From Syncephalis plumigaleata (taxonomy: Eukaryota > Zoopagomycota > Zoopagomycetes > Zoopagales > Piptocephalidaceae), in NCBI GenBank assembly GCA_025201365.1, contig JAIXMF010000014.1:186001-250000 (forward strand): 64,000 nt of DNA, read 5' to 3'. Position numbers and translations under genes: made by a program. Below, piece after piece: positions 9,369 through 21,500 of this stretch. The notes beneath the pieces were generated by a model that had not been told where the DNA came from, did no database searches, and saw only the letters and a list, made by a program, of their open reading frames with translations. The first letter of the stretch is position 1, and each line of letters starts with the position of its first letter.

Positions 9369-11767
9369 ATGAAGTTCTCTGCCGTTATTGCTATTGCCGT
9401 CGCCGTTGTCGCTCTCACCAGTCTGGCCACCGTTGAAGCCAAGCCCAATAGGATGCGTAATCGTATGTCACAGGAACAACAAGAACAATGATAATAATGG
9501 ACACTAGCTGACTCATTAATGATTGCTCGATAGCTGGCAAGTCTACCATTTGACCACAATGTCCCGTGTATTAACCATGCTGTATTACTATTTGTACATT
9601 TATTCCGTGAATAGTTGGTATGTTGTCCGTGTAATAATGATCCCATTCAATGTGCTGACTGTAATATAATCATGCTCAATCCTCATGTGTGTGTGTATCT
9701 ATTCCGATAGTCGAACGTAGGTTTGCTGATAAATAAATAAACCACCTGACATGCTACTAATCATACTGCCATATCGACACGATACATGGATCAATAGGCC
9801 GTAAGTAGTGATCATGCCATGCTGACCATCCCATTCAATGAGCTAACACACCATCCAAATGGAATTATTCCACAAATAGGTGGTACGTATGACTACTATG
9901 ACCATATCAATTGATGCACTAATCATAGTCTATTGTTTCATTGTCCACCGATGATTAGGGACAGGCCGTAAGTTCATATATACCAAATGATTGATTTGAC
10001 GTACTAATTACATTATGATGTTTATTCTTCCTATAAATTTGTTAGCACACATTCGTAAGTTAGTTTATTGACCATAACAAGTACTATACTAATCGTAATA
10101 TAAATCAAAATTACATGTGACTATTGTTTCAAGAGTTTGTAAGTGGTCATTACGATTGTAATATGTGAATGTACTGATTATAACGTGGCACATGATTTCC
10201 TGCATGATAGGCCGTAAGTAATCATTCTGGCTGCAATGAATGGATGTGCTAATTATGATATGGCACACAATCCACGTATGTTTTTGTATGATAGCATGTA
10301 AGTCATCAGTATAACTGTGAGGAATGAGTACTGACTACAATATGACATGATCCACTTATGTTCCTGCATGATAGTACGTAAGTTAACAATCTTGACCGTA
10401 GTGAATCATATACTAACTATAATACGGCATATGATCCGCGTGTGTTTTCGTATGATAGGTCGTAAGTCATTATTCTGGCTGCAGTGTATGATTATTAATC
10501 ACAATATGACACAATCCACTTATGTTTCTGTATGATAGTCCGTAAGTAATTATTTTGATCGTAGTGAATGAATGTGCTAATTATGATATGGCACACAATC
10601 CACGTATGTTTTTGTATGATAGCATGTAAGTCATCAGTATAACTGTAAGGAATGAGTACTGACTACAATATGACACAATCCACTTATGTTTCTGTATGAT
10701 AGGATGTAAGTTATCATTCTGACCGCAATGAATGGATGTGCTAACTACGATATGACACACAATCCACGTATGCTTTTGTATGATAGCATGTAAGTCATCA
10801 ATATAATTGTAAGGAATGAGTACTGACTACAATATGACACGATCCACTTATGTTTCTGTATGATAGTCCGTAAGTAATTATTTTGATCGTAGTGAACGAA
10901 TGTGCTAATTATGATATGGCACGTGACCCATGTATATTTCTGTATGATAGGTCGTAAGTCATTATTCTTACCGTAATGAATGGATATTAATTACAGTATG
11001 ACACACGATCCACGTATGTTTCTGTATGATAGCATGTAAGTTACCATTTTGCTTGTAATGAGTGATGTACTGACTATGATATGTCATATGATCCATGTAT
11101 GTTTGTATATGATAAGCCGTAAGTAGTCATTCCAATCATAATGAATGAATGTGCTAATTATGATATGACACGTGATCCATGTATGTTCTTGTACGATAGG
11201 ACGTAAGTTAACATTTTGATCGTAATCTATGAGTGTACTAACTACGATATGACATACGATACACGTATATTTTTGTATGCTAGATTGTAAGTTATCATTC
11301 TTATTGCAATGAATGGATACTAATTACAGTATGGCACATGATCCATGTATGTTCCCGTATGGTAGTGGGTAAGTTGCCATTACGATTGTAATGAATGAAT
11401 GAGCTAATTGTAACGTGGCACATGATTCCTTATGATAGATTGTAAGTTATCATTCTGGCGACAATGACTAGCACACTAATTATAACATGGCATACGATCC
11501 ACACATGTCTGTGTGTGATAGACTGTAAGTCAATATTCCAAGTGTCATCTACGATATGCTAATCACAATACGGTGTACATTAATTGAATAGCGGCAATCA
11601 TATGCCGTAAGTAATATTCCAAGTGTCATCTACGATATGCTAATCACAATACGGTGTACATTGATTGAATAGCCGCAAGCATAAGCCGTAAGTAATATTC
11701 CAACAATTAATCATACTCATACTAATCCATTATGATTACAGAGCAAGACAAGGGCATCATTAAGTAA
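9369..11767 (+). CDS. Gene B: secreted peptide gene with an array of about 27 micro-exons
   Basis: Exon 1 (9369-9462, 94 nt, same length and phase as in gene A) encodes a signal peptide (MKFSAVIAIAVAVVALTS...). Candidate micro-exons start at 9534, 9615, 9711 (6 nt), 9798, 9880, 9965, 10046 (9 nt), 10134 (5 nt), 10211, 10295, 10375, 10459, 10539, 10623, 10703, 10787, 10867, 10951, 11033, 11117 (2 nt), 11200, 11284, 11366, 11439, 11522, 11592 (15 nt) and 11673 (15 nt). All others are 3 nt. The last exon starts at 11742. Introns are mostly 77-81 nt with GTAAGT donors (GCAAGT once), CTAAY branch sites and GATAG acceptors. Joined micro-exons 1-6 spell PVVERRG, matching PVLDRRG of gene A. After the 5-nt exon the triplets read in phase 0 and are rich in His, until TAA in exon 11673-11687. 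The 2-nt site may be skipped. Function unknown. Confidence 0.65.
10139..11521 (+). repeat. Tandem intron/3-nt exon repeat array of gene B
   Basis: Sixteen intron units of about 70-81 nt, each with a 2-3 nt exon between them (3-nt exon starts 10211-11522). Unit consensus: GTAAGT, then a GTAATGAATGA-like stretch, CTAATTA branch, ATGGCACACGATCCACGTATG, TTTTTGTATGATAG. Intron lengths alternate 81/77 from 10214 to 10950, a sign of growth by dimer duplication. The units at 10298-10374, 10626-10702 and 10790-10866 are near copies. Confidence 0.8.
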
Positions 11768-11910
11768 ATATTATAGGTATTCAAGTCAAGAATGGATTGG
11801 TGCAAAACCCTTTAGTGTCCATACCATTCAAGTCATTATTCCTTGGTACAACAACAAGTATATCTACAAGATCATCATTCAATCATTTATTGAATAAATA
11901 TATATGATCA

Positions 11911-13221
11911 TTATTCCTGTTTTAATGCTTTCTCGTCATCACTGGCTGTAGTACTGACATTGTCACCATTCTGCTCTTGTTTGCTGTTACGCGGACGATG
12001 TTCAAATCGTGGTAAAGCCAAAAGAGCATATCGTTTGACGAACATTGGTAAATTACGATAGATAAATGGCGGTAATGGTACGAGTGGACTAGTACTAGCT
12101 AGATACTCCTCATAGATCGACCATGCACCTAGTCGATTCATACGTCGTGCGTGATATCGCTCGCCAAGTGGCATACCCGAAAGTCCAATAAGTATCAATG
12201 CAGTAAAGATAGGAGGCATTGCTACGCCGAGAGAAAGACCTACCACTGTTACTGTTGCTCGTTGATGCATCACTGGCCATAGCAAGGGTAGACATCCTAA
12301 TGAATGACCAAACCTATTTGAATAATTTTAATAAAAAATGATGATGATAATAATAATGATTAACAAGCGAGCACAGCTGGTGCAATGTAAAATGAAGAAG
12401 AGGATACTTGCCATAGCATGATGTCACCGAAATAGTTGGGATGACGACTCCATCGCCAAATGCCACGTCGACACAGACTAGTTGGCTCTGTGCGTGTGAG
12501 TGTATACTGGAACCGTTGCTCGTCTGCCACTAATAATAACAAGGTATAGAATTAGATGCAACGAGCTGGATTACTTGATTGCTTGCTGGCTGGCTTACCT
12601 GTTTCTATCAGCATGCCAGCAATCCAGCATGTAATGCCTACAGTATCCGTCCATTCTTGCCATGTATACGCCGCTTGTGTTGCACCTGGTGCGGCCAATG
12701 CAGCCGAAGAGCATGCAAGAGCGAGTGGCAGTACACCAAGCCATCCCCACAATGATTGTAGAACCCAGAAGAAGGTAAACATTCCTGGATCATCTCGAAT
12801 GCCATCCATACGTGGTTCCTTTCCATGCTTAATTGTACGGCGAAGTAGAAATACTGTAATAATAATGAAATGATAGTACACGAGTGAGTAGTCGTCATCA
12901 TTATCACTTTGATTGATGTCACCATTACCTCCTAGTCTTAAGGCCCACAAAGTGATACTACTGGCCAATACAAGATGACGCGGATGAAATGCCTATCGCA
13001 CAGCAAGCATGGTTAGTATGGCGCTTGAATCACTCCATGCTATTTGCCAAATATACCTCGCTTTGCCATAGAACAAGCCATGCTCCCGCAGCAAACGCGG
13101 AAGATCCGGCAAAATCAGTAAACGTATCCTTTTGAGTTAGCCAGGCATAGATGCTATACGGTATTTGATAGGTAACCACGCCGATGGCAGCAATAGATAA
13201 TCGATCAGTTAGCTGTTCCAT
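11911..13221 (-). CDS. DUF1295 / steroid 5-alpha-reductase-like membrane protein
   Basis: Predicted 334 aa in 5 exons: 13221-13057, 12992-12929, 12853-12599, 12529-12412, 12313-11911. Family hallmarks are LWALRLGG, RRTIKHGKEPRMD, the core motif GIWRWSRHPNYFGDIMLW, and SGMPLGERYHARRM near the C-terminus. The family shares its fold with NADPH-dependent 3-oxo-5-alpha-steroid dehydrogenases and isoprenylcysteine methyltransferases; the substrate is not known. Several hydrophobic helices indicate an ER-type membrane protein. The last intron fits only with a GC donor (GCAAGT at 12411), because the nearby GT sites put the conserved C-terminus out of frame. The 3' end lies about 15 nt from the end of the gene B transcript region, so the two genes converge. 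The hydrophilic Lys/Glu/Ser tail is poorly conserved. Confidence 0.85.
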
Positions 13222-13469
13222 TTTATATATACACTTGGAACTGAGTGTGGCGCGGCTATTATCCAAGTAGCTACAGGATACGAAATAATTGAGGAGATAA
13301 ACAATGAACAACCAGAGAATAGGCGAGAGAACAAAGAACGTGGCCCATTCAACCAGTGCGATCAATGAGCATCTTTATAGCAAAGGTGCATTGCAACGTG
13401 TATGCCAAATGCGATAAAGCGTGCTGCCAAACCAATTATCGCGTGTGTGCACTATCATTTATGTGCCAC

Positions 13470-13517
13470 ACTGTACATATTCATAGTTTACCCGTTCGAA
13501 CTATGAATATGTACAGT
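13470..13517. repeat. Perfect 19-bp inverted repeat with 10-nt loop
   Basis: Arm 13470-13488 (ACTGTACATATTCATAGTT) is the exact reverse complement of 13499-13517. It lies in the intergenic space behind the DUF1295 start, with no coding context. Confidence 0.8.
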
Positions 13518-13518
13518 A

Positions 13519-14290
13519 TATTTGCCTTTTCTAATCCTAGTTTTTTTTGTTTATTACCCATTATAATAAAGCTTACTTCTCTCTATATCTAATGGTACAC
13601 AAATGTATTATGTTAATTAATAAAAAAGCTTATGCTTTACGCCTCAACGATTGTACCTACACTCCGGCAGCTTTGCCTGTAACTGTAGAGTATGTGTGTA
13701 CTATCGAGGTTACTGAAATCGAATGGCAAAATGAAAGAATTAGAGGATATAAGTTGGCTGTAGGGCGAAACCGGTTGTTACCGGATCAAATAACCTGTTC
13801 ACTGCCAACCACATGACGATTAGTGCATTACTCTAGCTGAATAATGTAGAGTAGTGTTGGTTGACCAGTAACGCTTTTTTATAGCGTGCTTACTTTATAC
13901 GTCTTCTTATGTTTTTATTTCATTTATATACGTATTTGTATATGTAATACATTAGTATAAAAGGTGATCCCATACAAGCGCACGCCTCGTTTATTATCAA
14001 TGTCCTACTAGTAATAGGCGTGTACTCCCGTATATTTACATTGATATCATTTGTAAAGTTGCTTATTATTTTAAGCCAACCACAATATCATCACTATCGA
14101 TATGCATAAAGAATGTTAAAGGCCTGCACCGGTTTCATCTATTTCGTGCGTAAACTACACACGCCCATGCGTGTATATATAGGAATGAAAAGCTTAACCA
14201 CTACGAGAACCTGTCCGTTTCTTTTTCGTCGCTAATAGTTTCTGTTCAATAATCATACTTGTTTGTTATTCTACTCGCTATTATTTATTG
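13519..14290. other. Intergenic, upstream of the seven-helix gene
   Basis: AT-rich. An open frame at 13547-13816 shows no recognisable domain and is not called. A TATA-like GTATATATAGG at about 14173 and a pyrimidine-rich leader precede the ATG at 14297. Confidence 0.45.
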
Positions 14291-14296
14291 TATCAA

Positions 14297-15306
14297 ATGC
14301 CACTTATCGATAACGATATTATTGCTAATTATACCTCTACGGATGGAAGTAAACGGAAAAGCTGGGGTGTATTTCTATACCCACCTGGGGAGAGAAACCT
14401 CGCCGACTTTTTCGTCGAGACATCCGATAATCTAGAGGATCAACGGAAATGCTTGTTTGGCGTACAAACGGGCATCGCACTAATGGTCGTGATCCTCTAC
14501 CTCTTCGTGCATAATCTATTTATCGCATGTAGGATGACCATGAGACGACCACGCTCCATAATATCATGGTGCTGTCTAGCTGCTACAGGCTCCGCCATAA
14601 TAAACGGTACGCTGGTCGCACTGGCCATGCTAGGTGTAGCGTTCAATTGTCGCAATGTCGTCTGGGGAACCGGCACGTCTATGTCGATAGGATTCCTGTG
14701 TAATGGTCTAATCCTGTTGCATAAAGCGTATTTAGTATCATGTCGACAGAAATGGATCATCTACGTCAGTATTCCATTTATACTAACGGAGATGCTCTAC
14801 ATGCTCGTGTTGACACACGTCACCTTTACGTCGTTCGATGTGAATATAGGCTGTGCCATGTTCTACCCGCCCGCCTTCCTATGGTTCTGGGCGGGTGCAG
14901 TGGCGCCGCTTAATATACTTTTCTCCATGATATTCTGTCGAGTCGCTTATCGTCAGTACAGATTGTTTGGCTCGGATGCGTGGAAGCGACTTGCACGCGA
15001 CGGTATACAAACACTATGTATAGCCGCATTGTCGAACACTGCTTGCTGTCTACTTATAGTCACTCATTTCGGTAGGACTAATACCGATTTCTTTTTGGTC
15101 ACTGACTGGTAAGCGTCTCTTATCAGCAATAGTAGTAGTAACAGTACTAACACATTCCTAGGGCGATCGTTACCACCGTGCTAATTCATCATTGTCGAGA
15201 TATGCGAAAGATGAATAGTTCATCTCATCGTCCCAAAACCAATTATGTACTTCATCTATCACAGATTGCTACGGCAGCATCTGCGAATATAGAACATGCT
15301 GCTTAG
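14297..15306 (+). CDS. Seven-transmembrane protein, GPCR-like
   Basis: 318 aa in two exons (14297-15108, 15162-15306). After an N-terminal stretch of about 55 residues there are seven hydrophobic segments: LMVVILYLFVHNLF, IISWCCLAATGSAIING, SIGFLCNGLILLHKA, WIIYVSIPFILTEMLYML, FLWFWAGAVAPLNILFSMIF, IQTLCIAALSNTACCLL and a short one across the exon join (WAIVTTVLI). It ends in a short basic/Ser-rich cytoplasmic tail. The layout fits a receptor-like protein. I see no diagnostic motif for Ste2, Ste3, cAMP-receptor or rhodopsin classes, so the ligand and even a receptor role are uncertain. The ATG at 14297 follows a good leader; the one-intron structure keeps frame. Confidence 0.7.
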
Positions 15307-15568
15307 TATTGAAAACCAATAGACGTACAAATACATTATTTATTTTTATTTTTATTATTACCATAGATAAAAGTACTTTAATATAAACATGAATCATACT
15401 CGTTGACCATTTTAATGTAGCAAGTTATGTTGTGTAATTGTACTCCCATTTTTATTACCGCACCTTTTCTACAGACATCACAATTAAATTAAAGACAAAA
15501 ACAAAAAAAAAGAAAAATAGTGAATTCCTCCTCCTCTCTTTGCCTCTCGCTCTTTCTCGTTATTCAAC

Positions 15569-18500
15569 ATGACTGATGCAGTTCCTTCAACGACAAAGGA
15601 AGTTTACGATCCAACTGCATTCACCACAATTGCAGATTTGTATGCTGCACTAAAGAATGAACAAACTGGTATATTTGAACGAGGTATGTGTGTGTTAGAG
15701 AAGTTAATGAATTGGAATTGACCTATTTGTCATAAATAACAATAATAACTGACCACGTATTTTTGTAGCATTATTATGTCTCAAGTGTGAACTTGAAGCT
15801 AGAGCTGATGCAGCACCAGGTATTGGTCTGCTTGATGCTTATCTAAGAATCGGGAATATCGAAGAGCTAACACGACTATGGGATCGATCGCGTGAGGTAA
15901 GGCTACACGATACGCATATTGAATGACATCATTAAATCGATGATTAGCTTAATAGCATGACGGTCGACGTGTTAATGGTGGCAAGTTTCAGAGAGCTAAT
16001 GCAACGATGCTCTCGTCTGCCAGAGTTACGATCAGTCGGCACGGCATTGGCACGCGCTATTATACAAGATCGAATGAAGCTAGTTTATCGTTTACTTTCA
16101 GCATCGAAATCTAACGCGAATATCGCTGCTCTGGGACTATTAACAGCCATCAATGCACAAGGATCCATTATTGCCGGAGAACTCTATACCAACTTTAATT
16201 TCTCACTTAATGTACGTATAATATTCCACATATATATATATGCATGTATATCGTTACTTATATCTCATACTATCCTAGGCACTACGTCGTATTTCTAGTC
16301 GTCTATCCATGCAGTCAAAGGATAACACCAAGGATAAGAGTAAATTTGCAAAATTAGGTAAATTATACGTATATGATTGCATTCATCGAGCGTGTTACTA
16401 AGTAATATCTTAATAGAACGCGCGCATTATGTTCATTTTATGCTATCTTTCATTAAATACGGAGATATTAGCGTGAAGAAAGCTGTTATTAGCAGTAAAG
16501 AATTTGCCACGGGTGTACTCGGTCATCTTCACCTGGATAGTAATGAGGTAAGCGAGTAACATGATTGTATTGTATATATTTGACATCATACTAATGAATA
16601 AAAATGAAAAGATTATCGAAGAAACGCTGAATGCAGTGAAAGAGCATATAGTACAAGAACGTCGATTACCACGATTCGAGGTCATTTCCATATTTACATC
16701 ATCTTTACTGGAGCATGTACGTATTATTTGTTTAATTGTTAACTCGTTACTGACTACTTCTTATTTGTTGTTTCTACATTAATAGATTGTCAAACTATTT
16801 ACCATTTATACAGATGACATTAAGAACGTAGTATATCAGTTCTTCGTAGATATTTGTCATCCTCAGTATGGATTATGCGGTAGTGATGAGCATTGGCAGA
16901 TGCAAGATAATAATAGTAGTAGCAGTGTAAAAACGACAGAGAAATCGAAGTCAAGTAAACGACGCTTACCGAACGGCAGTGACAATCATCGATTTATTCT
17001 ACGCTTATTGCCATTACTTAAGCTTACTGATGATACGAAGCAGCGTGATCTGTTACTATTCATACTTGGAACATGGTCAAACATTATTGGAATGTAAGTA
17101 TACCATTCTTACTCTTACTATATAGATATTGACATTGACATTGATCATTAGTTATTGGAAGTCGAATTCACTAAGCTTTGAACCACGGCTCTCGACACCA
17201 TGGCTTGTCAATATGTCATTACTGCAAAAGATCTTAATGCTACCGGTACCGGCATTGGATGCCACTATGCGCCCTCCATCTACAGCATCCATTATGGTGC
17301 ACATCTTGCCACAAACATCCTTACCTCGTAATCTTCTTAGTAGAGGATTACAACATGCTAATACGCTAGTCCAGTATACGATGCTATGTTGTATGGAGCA
17401 GATATTTACTAAAATGTCAAAAGTAACAATGGCCATACAAGATATCATGACACGTAGTAAGGATCCAACTATCTGGCAAACCACACTAGAGGATGTACAA
17501 CTACGTCTATGGTTGTCATTACCTGATGTACAAACGATCATTGGATTAGTAGCTAAGAAGGCAGAGAATGAACGTAGTGATCTATTATCAGAGAAGGCCA
17601 TTAATGTTATTGGTCATTATCTTCGTTGTCAGAATAAGGTAAGCATAAGCATATGGTTAAACAAGTTGATTACTACTACTAATGAAATGTTAATCATTGT
17701 ATAGCAAATGACAGGACAAAAGTTTAATTTGAATAAATTATGGCCAGCTGATCTATTCAGCGTACATCCTCGATTACAACTATGCTATCTTACTTTAATG
17801 AAGACAAGCTATTACAGTAAAGCAACAAATCAACCCAGTACGTATACTCATATATAGATATTCATAATATATATTAATTAATTATTACTGTTATTATTAG
17901 ATCTATTAGTTGATTTATTACCTGGACCAATGACATTGTGTATTAGTTCACCTTGTGCTGAAATACGATCAATGGCAATTGATGTTGTAGTCTCTGGATT
18001 GAGTGCATCGACTCTATTCGAACATCATCATCTCGAGGCATGGGCGTATATCGATGCCTTTACTAGAATGGCATTACCAGGTCAATCATTAACAGATGAC
18101 ACACGTATTGTATTGCAACTACTTGTAGATGCTGTCAAGATGTGTTTAGCATCACCCTATGCAGCAGCTGATGCAGTAGTTCAAACAACATCACGAGCCA
18201 TGATGAGACATCCATTGCCTGTGAATGACATTGATGCAAACAAGTATTCATCAAGGATACGAGCATGGATTCAATATCAGGATTCATTAACATCACGTCT
18301 TCCGGTAAGTCCATTGTTATGGGCCTTATTAGAACAATGGAAGATGCAGCATTATGCATCGTGTCGTGGTGTTGCAATCTATATGATGCATTTGTTACGT
18401 GCATTATCTGATGGATTTGTACCCGCGATATTCCTCGGTGAATTCATGGAACAAGTGCCAATTGCATTATACGATTCTGTAGAGCCATTGACTGCCATAG

Positions 18501-21500
18501 TGCATCGATTAAAGTCTACTTCATGGCTCACTACTCGGCATCAATCGTGTAATGATTATGACGGAATGGACATACAAAGTAAGTTCTTTACTTGATGTTT
18601 CTTTTTGTATATTATACTAATGCATATGCATATAGGGTAAATACTAAATAACTCAATTGATTGACCATGACATCTAACAATAACATCCCAATGAAGATCT
18701 GATATACACGAGCATAGTATACTAGGTATGATGCAACTATTATCTACAAGGCATCTTTGTCAAATACAAAGTCGAGTCAAATTGAATCAATTACTACGCG
18801 AGTCAACACAACAACAACAACGCATGATGATCATTGATATGCTACGCCTACGAATACTACTTCAATTGCAGACATTAGATGATTCAACACCATTCTACAT
18901 ACAAGAATGTCTATCGGTGATGGAGTATATATGGCGTATAGATGGTTTCCATCAATCTAGCATTGATTGTCTACTCAATGATAATGTCGCCATTGCCTAT
19001 TTCCTAGCTACTAATTATCGTGATAATCAACAAGACAATCTAGTTGAAGGTCGAATATCCCAGATGATTACTTATTGTATCCTTATGCTGTATACATATG
19101 TCTATTATTATTATTATTATACGTATACTTAACTATTACTATTCCTATGATAGATGTTCTCTTCATTTGTTGGCGTACACAAACTATTCAGACACTTCCG
19201 ATGCATTTACGCCAATCACTAGGTCCATGGGCATTATATGTATCTACAACCACCACGGCAAGTTTATTGGATTATGAAGAGACTGCCATTGTATTGCAAG
19301 TACTTGGTCCTATCATTGAAGACTCTAGTCTAATGGCTATCATGGAGCGTTTACTTAAAAGCTCATGGCCATCTGAGGCCACACCAATCATTGTAAGACT
19401 TATGGGCAATCTATTCGCGTTAATGGCGGGTCGACAAGATACGATGTCGATAGTTAGAAATAATGCTGAATCTTTATTACAACTATGGCGACAATCGACA
19501 GATGAGATCCTAGACGAGGTCATGTTAGTGGTGGTAGCGGCCACCTCTCCTTTACTATTCGCCAATGCATCGACTATTGTGTATGAGCGTAGTATTCATT
19601 GTCAAAAGATATTTGCACCTACATTGTCTACTATGCCATTTCACTTGCAAGACAACGATATAGAACGACTATTAGTTGATGCAACATCAGTTCGATTAGA
19701 ATTACTAGTTATTGCGGCTACCTTAGATGGTCAATTACGTAGCAAAGTGGCTAGACTACTCAATACGAATCATTTGTCAGCAAGTGTGTCATTAATTGAT
19801 CTGGTCGAATTCACCACAAGATATACACAACTATACTGTCCATTACATATTGTTGAGATGGAACATGAGACAGACGAATTAGTATGGTATTCCGATACAA
19901 ATGATGAAGCCATTCAATCAGTTTGCATGCTTATGAACCGTATACTGCATACTATTCTGACATCTTCCACACATCGTTCACAAGTACAACAAGCGATAAT
20001 CCTATTACAACGATGGTGGCCATTTTCTACTTTGGAGTATAGACGACAATGCTTGTTGGAACTACAAAGAGGATTGCAACATTCGAATAGCACAATCATA
20101 ATGGAATTAGTCAGTCATTTACTAGTACATCAAGATGAATCATTACATCCAATCTATACTCAAGTAGTTGATGCAGGCATAAGAGCAATTACTAGTATGA
20201 CAATGATGCCAGAATCGATTAATACAGCATTAGGTAAATAATTAGATATTATTAATAATATTTACTAATCAATATATATATATATATGTATATTGCTAGT
20301 GATCCTATTGAATCCAAGTTATTCCCTTGTTGTTGATGGAACATTAGTAGAAGGTCTACTTGTTACTATAACTACTCAGTTGGACAAGTCACCACAAGGA
20401 TTACGTGTTGTACGCGTGTTATTTGATCTATTGCATAAGCACAATGATACTAAGGTAATTGTATGTCTATACTAAATGTCATACATTAATCATGCGATAT
20501 AGTCATTGGATGAACAAGTTACACGATGGATTGAGCAACTGGTTGTGCTGTCATTATCGTGGCTTTCAAATGGCAAATATCGTGCCGAATTACTAGAACT
20601 ACTACTAGCATTATCCGATTATGGTGCAACATCGATATTCTCATCGACACTAGTCGATCTACTTATGCCACATTATACGGCGTCATTATCATTGGCCGAT
20701 CAATATCAACTAGCTTTTCTATGGCATTACGAGCGATCAGAGAAGGAGGAACCGATGTTGGTACACGCTCTTCAATGGAGTCCACATCCCAATATTACAC
20801 GTACAGTCACACCATTACTACATGCCACTAGTACACCCGAGCAGGTAGCTGCTGTTCAAGCACTACTAAATGATATCGATCGTGAACGTATGTGGCATAC
20901 AATACGCCACTTCCCTATCACACGTTGTATCGATGCTCGAGTGATTAATAAGGATGAGGAGAACAACAGCGAGAATAACGAGCGTCTCTATGATCCACTA
21001 TACTTTTTGTCAATCTTTTCATTCCTAGCCTCGCTTAATGGTGTTGTACCTACTAGAATGTGGGTAGAGACACATGCCTTAGGCTTAGCGGTAGTGTCAC
21101 TATCTGCCAATGATGATATGTTACGTCGTGTGGCCTATACACTATTGGATCAATTGTTACCTGTATTACAGGTAATAGCTAGTGTTTAACTTGTTACATG
21201 AGTGTCACTAACTAATGAATGTACTAGGCGAGTGATGACTGGAAGGAACGACGTCAAGTGCTCTGGCTTCTAGTCTCGCTTAAGAGTAGTATTCCACAAC
21301 GGGATCCATTGCCTGCACGTCTACCCATGCTTATTACTCAGTTTGCCGCACATGCAATTAAACTAGCACTGACACCATGGCATTACATGTATCCTCTAGT
21401 CAATGGTTTCTTATTACAACGACCTTGTCTAGATCTAGAGGTAAGCATCTCGTTTATTATCTCGCTTATTCAATTAATCCAATTATTATTAGGATGTGCC

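Noticed and set aside
10139-11521. CRISPR-like array
   Set aside because: Units share more than just a short repeat, similarity runs through the whole unit, the variable part is only 3 nt, and each unit carries splice signals in a eukaryotic context.
12360-12411. DUF1295 exon extended with a GTATCC donor or read through
   Set aside because: Both put the conserved C-terminal block out of frame; the GCAAGT donor keeps it.
13547-13816. Hypothetical 90-codon gene
   Set aside because: No domain, no clear leader or intron support, and composition like the surrounding AT-rich DNA.
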